Shown here piece by piece: positions 19,331-30,000 of a stretch of 30,000 nucleotides of DNA (its first letter is position 1; every line of letters starts with the position of its first letter). The translations under genes and the position numbers were made by a program. The stretch comes from Botryococcus braunii (Eukaryota; Chlorophyta; Trebouxiophyceae), in assembly GCA_002005505.1 (NCBI GenBank), contig KV908448.1, forward strand, positions 191,076 through 221,075. Direction: 5' to 3'. The notes beneath the pieces are model-generated. The model was not told the origin of the DNA, made no database searches, and saw only the letters and a program-made list of their open reading frames with translations.

Positions 19331-19652
19331 TCTCTGCGAGTGCAGATCCTTGCGAGTCACTTGTTCTTGCGAGTGCATGTCCTTGCGAATGTATATCCCT
19401 TCGAGTCACGTGTCCTTGCGAAGTCATATCTTTTCGAATGCATATCCTTGCAAGTCTGTGTCCTTGCGAGTGGATATCCATGCGAGTGCTTGTCCTTGCT
19501 AGTGGATATGCTTGCGAGACCATGTCCTTGCCAGTGGATATCCTTGCGAATCCATATCCTTGCGAGTGGATATCCTTGCAGGTGCATGTCCTTGCGAGCG
19601 CATGTCTCCCAGAGGGCATGTCCTCGCGAGGGCATGTCCTTGTGGGTAGCTA
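19331..19652. repeat. 16-bp minisatellite just after the MATE stop codon
   Basis: About 20 tandem copies of a 16-base unit, consensus TCCTTGCGAGTGGATA or TCCTTGCGAGTGCATG, with scattered substitutions and one or two 17-base copies. The array starts 17 bases after the stop codon at 19311-19313, so it is probably in the 3' untranslated region. Since 16 is not a multiple of three, successive copies rotate through all frames. The units contain few stop codons, so several frames on both strands stay open. Confidence 0.93.
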
Positions 19653-19943
19653 GGGAGCAATGGCTCTTTCATGAGCGCACCCTCTGTTCACTGTTGTTCC
19701 AAATCAGTTCTGTACGTCTTGGCTTCCCACAGGACTTCTCACAGAGGTTACGTGAGAAGCTGTACAACTTTTCCATGTGTGCTCACATGGGGTCAGGTGC
19801 ATCTCTGTTCATTGTGGTCAATTCTTTCAGAAGTGGGGAAGCTAGTGTGTGTTAATTACCCGCCACAGGAGGTGGGCTTCTGGTACGGCTGTTACCGCCC
19901 TGCTCGATGTTTTGACTGTCACGAAGTTGATATTCGATATCCG

Positions 19944-20163
<220 letters not shown>

Positions 20164-20220
20164 TGTGTGAAATGCATGGGCATCTCATGTCTACCATTCG
20201 TTCCCTTACAAAAAAGATAG

Positions 20221-20454
20221 GAAAGGTGGCGCTTTGCCCGTCCAAGCACCTATCATGATATTCCTGATCAGGCTATTCTGGAAGCTGCCTTTGGTGATGC
20301 TGCCCCTTCTTGCATGACGGATACAAGCACTCGTGCTTCGAGGATGCTTAGCAGCTGCCCCGTCTGGTCTTCTGCTTTTTCTTTGGGTCCTTGGGAGGGC
20401 CCCTGGTGGCCGGCAAAAGGGGGGGTGTGCTCACAGGTGTCTCTATCAAGGTGA
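20221..20454 (+). other. Candidate exon or gene relic, unrecognised
   Basis: A 77-codon frame opens after a TAG that doubles as a possible splice AG and closes at TGA 20452-20454. It has non-repetitive, protein-like composition (ERWRFARPSTYHDIPDQ, then AILEAAFGDAAPSCMTDTST, then WSSAFSLGPWEGPWWPAKGG). No start codon or matching neighbour exon is established and I recognise no family. It may be a fragment of a retroelement or chance. Confidence 0.2.
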
Positions 20455-20574
20455 TAACTCCCGTCACAAACTGTAATGACTCCTAGTTGCGACGCGTCCC
20501 CTTAGGGGCTTGTGCGTCTCATGGGGGTCTTAAAGAGCAGCTTTACCGTTTTTGGCAAGCTGCTTTTGCTATGC

Positions 20575-20691
20575 CCGTGCTTTGCTGTTGAGCGCCTCAG
20601 TAGACGTGTGCCGACGTGGCTCTGCACAGCTGCTGTACCGTGCTTGCTGTTGAACGCCTTAGTACAAGTGTGCCCACGTTGCTTTGCACAG
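20575..20691. repeat. Imperfect tandem duplication, period 63
   Basis: Two copies, 20575-20629 and 20638-20691, share CCGTGCTT-GCTGTTGA-CGCCT-AGTA and GTGTGCC-ACGT-GCT-TGCACAG with about ten differences. The copies are in different frames. The second ends at CAG|GTAAGC, a good splice-donor match. Confidence 0.8.
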
Positions 20692-20917
20692 GTAAGCCAG
20701 TCTCACGCTGGCAAGTGAACAGGGGCAGAGCATGTGCCCCTAGACGCCCGTGCCCCCGTGCTTCGCTTCTGTACGGAGGCCAGAGGTTTGCTAGCTCTTG
20801 TGTGCACTCGTAGGGCCGGATATCGGTTCCAAATCCCTCAGCATGGGGCACTACTAATACTGCGGCAGGTAACCGCAAAAAGTAAGTAGCCAGCTTAACA
20901 GAGAATGCATTTTTCAG

Positions 20918-21259
20918 ATTCCAAAGGCTGGCCAGCAGGGCTTTTATTCAGCAGATGGTTTGGACGCGGTGAATTGTCTTAGACATGTCCTTTGATTCCT
21001 TTTGCCCCTTCGATACAGGGCTGGGAGGATCTGCAGCTTCTTTCTGCAAGTAGTATTTCTCCAGCTCTTGTGGGGCCTTGAATTGATCGATTCAAGGCTC
21101 ATGAGGGAGTTGAGAGTGATGGTTCAAGTATGATTACCAGGCCCCACTGGACAGAAGCAATGCGACGAGTGGGATTACTGGCTCTGGCGGTTTCGAAAGC
21201 CAGTGGAAGTACCTTATGCAGCGAGTTCAGAGGCAGCGAGAATGGTCTTGGAGTTTAGG
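20918..21259 (+). other. Cluster of possible small exons, unrecognised
   Basis: A good acceptor (TGCATTTTTCAG) at 20917 opens a frame reading IPKAGQQGFYSADGLDAVN and then CLRHVL to a stop at 20993-20995. A second acceptor (CTTCGATACAG) precedes 21019, with a frame starting GWEDLQLLSASS. A third stretch from about 21143, after CAG, reads APLDRSNATSGITGSGGFES then QWKYLMQRVQRQREWSWSL and ends at a GTAG. Each piece looks somewhat protein-like, but I could not join them with consistent phases into one gene. These may be exons of a real plus-strand gene, a pseudogene or chance. Confidence 0.2.
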
Positions 21260-22103
21260 TAGCAACCCAATTGAATTGATCCCTTCCTCCTCTCCAGCCT
21301 CCCCCCCCCCCCCCCCACAGGCCCATTTTAAGCTCTTGCACTTTTCCCACAGAGAGTGAGCAGAGACACCGGTGGAGGGACCCCGGTTTGTACTGATATG
21401 AGCTTGTGTGTGTGTAATGGGCCATATATGTAGAAGTAATCTTGCTTATTCTTCTTGGAAGTAGATTGGGACAGCGTGGTGCACCACGTGGTTCAAAGCA
21501 GCTGTTTTGAACCCTCGAGGGGGCCCTGATGTTTGTTTCAGAGCCCTACAGTACTGAGGACTAGTCCTCAGGGTACCAGCATACTCAGAGCACCTTTTTG
21601 GGGTGTTGATGAGTTGGCGATGAAAGGTAGCCAGGCGTACCTGGTCTGTTCAACAAACTGTACTGCGTGTTGAAAGAAACACTTATTGTTGACTGTTTCG
21701 GCAGCTTGTTGCCTACTTTGGCAGCGTGCTTGTCCCGACATGAATCATATAGCTAAGAGGCATCCACGTCCTGCTCCTTCTCTTGAATATCGTCTTTTGT
21801 GGCTTATATAAGCGTCGTCCTGAGTTGAAATATGCAATACATGAAATATAATTGGTTTGGCTTCCTGGTGAGAGACATCAATCCCCGAGTGCATGATATT
21901 CTGTAAATGACTAGTTATATTGTGGAGAATTTTGTGGTCTTTGGCCCCATGATCCAGCCGCTTCCATAGAGGTGCCCTGTTTCGAGGGTCCTAGGCAAAT
22001 GTGCATGTGCCCCCAGATCTTTAATGCTTGCGGGCAAGGTATGACTCAGGGAGTACAACGTATTCTCAGAACCTGCAGCAATCGAAAGTGTTACTGCATC
22101 TGT
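21260..22103. other. Spacer with nothing recognisable
   Basis: About 0.85 kb with many stops in all frames. A poly-C run occurs near 21301-21316. No repeat, RNA gene or exon is supported. Confidence 0.4.
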
Positions 22104-22178
22104 ACATGTACATGCACGTGTATGCCCATGCGCTTACCGCAGTTGTAAGTGCATGTGCATACACGTGCATGTACATGT
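22104..22178. repeat. Long near-perfect hairpin (33-bp arms, 9-base loop)
   Basis: The arms are 22104-22136 (ACATGTACATGCACGTG onward) and 22146-22178 (ending CACGTGCATGTACATGT), around the loop CCGCAGTTG. Thirty-one of 33 positions are Watson-Crick pairs; of the other two, one would be a G-U wobble in plus-strand RNA and one is a mismatch. Size and pairing fit a small-RNA precursor, a cruciform or the relic of a small inverted-repeat element. Much of each arm is alternating purine-pyrimidine. Confidence 0.85.
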
Positions 22179-24183
22179 TCCTGACTAAATCACACTGGTA
22201 GGTGGTTCAGCGCCGTGGCATTATTATCCCTTCTTGTTTTTGCGAGGTTTTGGGGTTTCTATTCTTTTCTTGTTGTGGTTTGGTTTGGGGTAAGACATCG
22301 ATTGCCTTGCAAGACGTTGCTTGGGCGTTGCGCATCGGTTATTTGTATGGAAATTGAGATATTTTTTGGGTTAAGCACTTTCTTCGCCTACATAAGATCT
22401 TAGAACCAGTATAGACTGCTATCTTATATCTAGTCTAGACAGCTTGCCAAGTAGGGACAGGTGACGGCTATATGTTGTCCCATAATATGATTTGATTCTC
22501 TGCACGTTGCTTTTAGCCTCAAAATCAAGACTTACAATACATTCGTTCAAGTCGATGACAGCAAATCCGTGCGGGTCTCCTGACATTTTCACCTCTAAAC
22601 TAATTGTTCATGAGCCCGTTGCTGCATGCTGACGTTTGGCAAGGTTCGGAGGTTTGTGAAGTCAACATACTGGTGCAAGCACGTTGGGTAGACTGCAGAA
22701 AGCCACGGTGTACTGAGTGTCAGCACGCCAAGTGCTGGAGAGCTTGACAGTTAGCTGCAACATCTGTATATAGATGCATCGCAACGTTGTTACGTGCAGC
22801 GGTTTACCAATATGTTGTCTAAGCGAGCAAATTCCTGTTCTCTTTTCCTTTTTCACCCCAGCGATGTGGGACGGATGCATTTATAAGATTAATCGTCGAA
22901 GGGAGTTTGTCTAATTGTAAGATTATTCAATTCCTGTCGGATAAGGTCTCCAGCTCGTTATCATTGGCTTCCACTAATGGCCCCCACTTGCAATCAATAT
23001 GGCAATATAGGAGGGAGCAGGTGGCTTGGTGAAAGGACTGTCGACTTGGCCCAGGGGGGGGGGGGGGGTTGGGTGTACAAGGAAAAACAACTTTTTCCAT
23101 GGATGCAAAGTAGCAAGCTTTGGATGGAAGCGGTATTCCGCTGGTGCGTGAGTCTGGCTAGCAATGCCTCCTATCGCATCGGGGCAGGGAGATATGCATG
23201 AGCTCATTTTCATGACTTCAACAACTCGGCTGCGTATAACAAAGGCTTTGCGAGTTTTCTCTTGTTTGAGAGTGTCTAGCTCTGCTCTTGCGATGCACCA
23301 AATAGCGCTCCCTCTGAAAGGATTGCTCCACGCCCCCCACCCCCTCCCCCGGCCTCCCCCTTTTCCTCCCCCCTCTCTCTCTCTCTTGTTGCGAGACGAA
23401 CAGCCTCCGCCCTTTCCCTTCCCCCTCTCTCTCGTTGAACAGCACCACGACAGCTTGGGGACATTACTTGGACTGGTTCACAGCTTATCGACATGAATGG
23501 CTAATTCATCCTACTGTTATCATGACTAGGACTCGGCCACAACTACACGTGTATGTGCACATCCATATTCGAAAACAACATATCCATGTGCGTGACTGGC
23601 CACACAACAATAACGAAGTTGAAACACGGGATGCATGACTTCCTGGAGTGGATCCAGCATCCCTAGTCATCATTATTAAAATTAGATGTCATCCTTTACA
23701 AAAAAACAGAGCACCTCTGCAAGTTAGAATAAAGATTGAAGCCTATCCTAACCTCTGCAATTTAATCAAAGCGGGCCTATACTAACGGACCACTCAACAC
23801 TGCACAAATAAGCTGCTACACAGCATCTCATGCAATCAACAGACCACTCCCCACACGACTGACACAGCGCGGCCTCCTCCCGACATGACAAGTACATACT
23901 ACCGATGCACCATACCGCGAATGTCAAGAATGCAAACCATCCCTCCTTGAATACGCCCCGAGGCCTCTGCATGGACCAGCATGCCTCTGCGTGCGCACAT
24001 CGCTCATCAATATCTGGTTGGGTCAGAAACACAGATGCAATCCTGTACGATCGTCATCGCTCATCCGCTCTATATGGCCCTGTGGTCTCTCCCGCCAGGC
24101 ATATTTCGCAATCATTCCGCATGACTTCCCCGGAGAAGGCCAGCATATGAGGACAGGCCCCGGGTTTATAAACTTACGAAATT
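22179..24183. other. Spacer with nothing recognisable
   Basis: About 2 kb. A 62-codon hydrophobic frame at 22215-22403 and C/T-rich patches at 23330-23430 are visible, but no splice-supported coding sequence, RNA gene or clear repeat. From about 23,640 the sequence becomes more A/T-rich than the gene regions. Confidence 0.4.
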
Positions 24184-24258
24184 TATGCAAAGACACATTG
24201 GATTATGCAAAAACACATTGGATAAATTTATGCAAAAACACATTGGATTATGCAAACA
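24184..24258. repeat. 20-bp tandem repeat
   Basis: Unit TATGCAAAAACACATTGGAT: copies at 24184-24203 (one change), 24204-24223 and 24229-24248, with an AAATT insertion before the third and a partial fourth copy at 24249-24258. Confidence 0.9.
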
Positions 24259-25979
24259 TGCCATGACTGGCAGATGACACCACGTTAAGGAGGCACCCAT
24301 ACATGGGCTGCGCTCCTCGCAAGGTTTAACACTTGTTGGTATTAACACTTGTTTTCCTATGGAGCCGGTGCGCTGAACCCGTCTATACATGTTCCGGGAA
24401 TGAACATGACTAATAAAGAAATCAGATGAGAAGTGACTAAGGGTGACTACGGAACACAGGTTAAACTTTCGAATATCTGCTCTCATGGTCAATATCCATC
24501 AGAGTCTGAATGAACTAGTTGGGATAGGCTTCACTCTTTCTTCTAAACTAAATTTGAAGAACAAAATTCAGACCCGATCCACGTACGCCCACTTCTACAA
24601 ATATAACCAAAGATGCGTACTCTTTACAGAACGTTTGGAGTTGGGAGTTTGGTGTGACAGGGCGACTTGAAGCATATAGGACCCCACCCTCTCATACCAC
24701 CAATACCTCCGAAGAGGGTTCTCGGGACAATGCATAAGCTGGTCTGGATCTATTCTAAACATGTTGTATAGATGTATTCTAAACACTCTAAACATGCTCC
24801 GGTGTACACCCGAGCACGTGCACGTGATGCAACAAACCCATAAAAACAAACAGGCAAGTGCCCTGCACTGGTGCAATTACCTGCACCGGTGAAGGTTATC
24901 CCATCAGGTACCCATGTGTGAGGACACACCCGCTCTCTTGGTTTAGATCTACAGCCATCTTTTCTAGAGAGGATCCGGATGCGGTGAAGGTAACCACTTT
25001 TGATAAAACAGGCCATTAACAACAAAAACTGGTTGTCATCAACAGGCAATCTATCTATAATCAAATAGTAACCACTATTCGAAACACCAAGGCCATGCTT
25101 TGGACTCGAAGGCTAGGCTTACATGAGGCATATATGCGACGTGTTATAACCCCAGCCGGTCCATTATGATCATAAATCCATTAACGTGCTTTGCTGTACG
25201 AAAAGCAACGTGCTTTTATGCTGCTAGCAAGGTCCGGCTGTACCTAATACTATTAGCTATAGTATTTGATAAAGCCATTGTCTAAAGACTAAAAAGAGAT
25301 CACCCAATTGCAAGCTGCGCATGCACTCAGGAATGATCATGATCTCTAAGACGATTTCTACCACATGTGCACACCTAATGCGGTGTGTGGGATAACCCAA
25401 ACAAAATTCTTCTACGTCTGCTTGTCAATTGATCAAGCTTGCGGGCTTGCGAAGCTTCGAAGCAGTAGCTCACTGGTGACGCCGCCTGCGAAACAGGCGA
25501 GACCTGGCCAGGGGTGTCTATGAATTTAACCAGCGAACTCTCAACACAGAACACTTGTGCACATGAACCTCGTCACCACGTGGTCCACGTCAACTGTCAC
25601 AGTAGGTAACATGTAAGAGACATGCTTAAGACGACTTTGACATCATCAGCAGGTCAGGATCCTTCCAGTGCTTCCGGAAGCAGTGCCTATTGACTGCATG
25701 ATTAAACAAATTTCAACAAAACAAGCTTAAACTTGCAACTTCTCAGGGGTTTCTGTGGGTGCCTGGGACGGTGGGTGGGGGGGGGGGGAGAGGGGGGTGG
25801 GCTCCGGTTTGTATGTTTGGGTTGAAAATCTGGCCCGAACACTCGCCCAAACACCAAAAGAACTTTGGAGCCCCACGCACCAAAATGGCAGACGGCAACC
25901 CCCTTGTCCAATCTCCCGAATGACTCCACACGTGCCATCGGCCCCCACGATTTAATTGACAGCCACATTCATAACAGTG
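24259..25979. other. Gene-free spacer
   Basis: About 1.7 kb, relatively A/T-rich, with frequent stops in every frame. There is a G run near 25779-25788 and a small palindrome AATACTAT/ATAGTATT near 25248-25268. No gene or mobile element is supported. Confidence 0.4.
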
Positions 25980-26023
25980 CGTGGCTTGAAACAGCCCACA
26001 TACCGTGGCTGTCTCAAGCCACG
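25980..26023. repeat. Hairpin, 17-bp arms and 10-base loop
   Basis: The arms CGTGGCTTGAAACAGCC (25980-25996) and GGCTGTCTCAAGCCACG (26007-26023) pair at all positions but one, which would be a G-U or A-C pair depending on strand. The loop is CACATACCGT. Function unknown. Confidence 0.75.
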
Positions 26024-26210
26024 GCATGCGGGTTCAAATGACCAGACGCGCTCAACCGCTGCAAGGCATGGAACAGGCAAGCGTGGGTTTGTTGGCATAC
26101 TCGTACTTGCATACTCACATTCCAGTCTGGCTACTGGTGGTCGGTAGCCCAGAACTTGGTGGACATTAAAGCAGGTGTTTTACTGCTTAGAAGGTGAACT
26201 GTTGAAAGGT

Positions 26211-26283
26211 AGGAGCATCACCCTATAAGCAGCCTAAATAGGGCGATGCTGCTCTTAGTAAGCCTAGTTATGGCGATGCTCCT
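26211..26283. repeat. One left arm with two alternative right arms (direct plus inverted repeat)
   Basis: AGGAGCATCACCCTAT (26211-26226) is nearly complementary to ATAGGGCGATGCTGCT (26238-26253) and also to TTATGGCGATGCTCCT (26268-26283). The two right arms sit in a 30-base direct repeat (AGCCTA...GGCGATGCT.CT). Two mutually exclusive hairpins can form. Confidence 0.65.
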
Positions 26284-26613
26284 AGGACTAGCCACGTCCC
26301 TTTTGGGCACTTTTCGACCTCATAGCTTCACACGAGGTGAATCGCATGGGCCGCCCGATTCTCACATCCGTCTCCCGAGCTTCATGCATACGAATTCGAC
26401 GATAAATTTGAAATTTGATTAAAGCCTGATGAGCTCTAAATAGACACATACGCATACGTGATATGTACGTGTAGTGTGCTGATACTAGTACCGTCATAAT
26501 AATCCAGCTCCATGTGGGTCAGACATGTCAGCTGCACAGCTTGGGAAACGCCGGCACACCCACGTTGTGGAAGCTCCTTATGACAGGCAAATACGTGCTC
26601 ACGATACATTTCT

Positions 26614-26692
26614 CATAGTCGTATGTGGACATAGTCGTATGAGTCGTATGTGGACATAGTCGTAAGGACATAGTCGTATGAGAAAGTACTCG
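26614..26692. repeat. CATAGTCGTATG tandem repeat
   Basis: Four to five units of CATAGTCGTATGTGGA or CATAGTCGTATGAG with variable 14-25 base spacing. The array lies about 190 bases downstream of the ABCC stop codon on the minus strand. Confidence 0.85.
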
Positions 26693-26876
26693 AACACTTT
26701 TGACCCTGCTACATCGTCGGCCAAAGTTTTGGAAGCTTCTTCTGCATTCGGCCCAATGGTGCATACGAATTCCCAGCTCTGGGGCTTGATAATGTTGAAT
26801 TAATAATACTATGATAATGGCTTTTGGCATAAGTATGATAAACCCTTTAACCCTTTATTATGTAAAAGGCGGGCGT

Positions 26877-29596
<2,720 letters not shown>

Positions 29597-30000
29597 CTGC
29601 CACACCCGACACACCGCCCCAATCCTCACCCTCTCGCCCTCTCCCCCCCCCCCAAAACCCTCCCCTAAAAACCCCAGCCCCCCTTGCCCCCCCCTTTCCT
29701 TCTGCTGCCCTTTTCTGAACCTACAGACACTCCAGACTGCTGGTCCTATCAGGGAAACAAGACGTGCCATCCCCCCCCCCCCCCCGGGGAAGGAAACCCC
29801 CTGATCCGTCCGCAACCATGGTAGAAATGCAATGCAGATGGTGAATTTCGCCGAACAGTGGCGCGATTAATGAGATCTGGATAGATGAAGTGGGTGGACA
29901 AGAGGGATGGAGGGGGGGGGGGGGGAGACGAGTCTTCCTTTCAGCAGAGATGTGGATGTGCATGCCTATACCCTCTGCCTCCCTCCCCTCTCTCCTCCTC
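29597..30000. other. Presumed upstream intron of the ABCC gene
   Basis: C-rich and G-rich low-complexity runs (29641-29700, 29770-29787, 29910-29925) alternate with unique sequence. On the minus strand I see no continuation of the transporter (no recognisable end of the second membrane domain), so the preceding exon probably lies beyond the window. Confidence 0.45.

Noticed and set aside
19331..19652. Possible CRISPR array
   Set aside because: The 16-bp units are contiguous with no unique spacers, and the genome is eukaryotic.
22215..22403. 62-codon hydrophobic frame considered as a small membrane protein
   Set aside because: T-rich sequence readily gives hydrophobic codons; no other support.

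Overview
This window is nuclear DNA from a eukaryote, most likely a green alga. Genes are split by many short GT-AG introns, introns and spacers are packed with (GT)n, (CT)n and (GA)n microsatellites, and the best-decoded protein (CSN2) carries plant-like sequence such as DYGFEYS and [13 protein letters not shown] near its N-terminus. I cannot name the genus from sequence alone; a prasinophyte-type alga would fit. Nothing looks prokaryotic: there are no operons, ribosome binding sites or CRISPR arrays.

Layout. (1) 1-417, minus: the 5' part of a gene leaving the left edge, decoded as three small exons. It weakly resembles the DNA-binding N-terminus of pogo/CENP-B-type transposases. It is divergent from the next gene. 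(2) 872-4896, plus: a complete 11-exon gene for COP9 signalosome subunit 2 (CSN2), 437 residues. Its 870-base ninth intron holds a long antisense open frame. (3) 4897-12032: about 7 kb of spacer with large microsatellite blocks, a perfect 141-bp direct repeat and two copies of a dispersed repeat. (4) 12033-19313, plus: nine exons of a MATE-family transporter of the plant chloroplast (DTX44-like) type. The N-terminal targeting exon is unresolved, one intron appears to be GC-AG, and all but one of the introns carry long simple repeats or homopolymer runs. (5) 19331-19652: a 16-bp minisatellite starting just after the MATE stop codon. (6) 19653-26876: spacer with weak candidate exons near 20.2-21.3 kb, a long near-perfect hairpin at 22.1 kb and several small tandem or inverted repeats. 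(7) 26877-29596, minus: the last four decodable exons of an ABCC (MRP-type) ABC transporter, i.e. its second nucleotide-binding domain and C-terminus. The 5' part lies beyond the right edge.

The three recognised genes have unrelated jobs: CSN2 acts in deneddylation of cullin-RING ligases, the MATE protein in cation-coupled export probably at a plastid membrane, and the ABCC protein in ATP-driven export. I see no pathway linking them. I did not find a convincing new biological system. The items most worth following are the GC-AG intron, the antisense frame inside CSN2, the 22.1 kb hairpin, the ABCC intron built from copies of its own splice acceptor, and the tendency of intronic repeats to read GU or CU in the sense strand.
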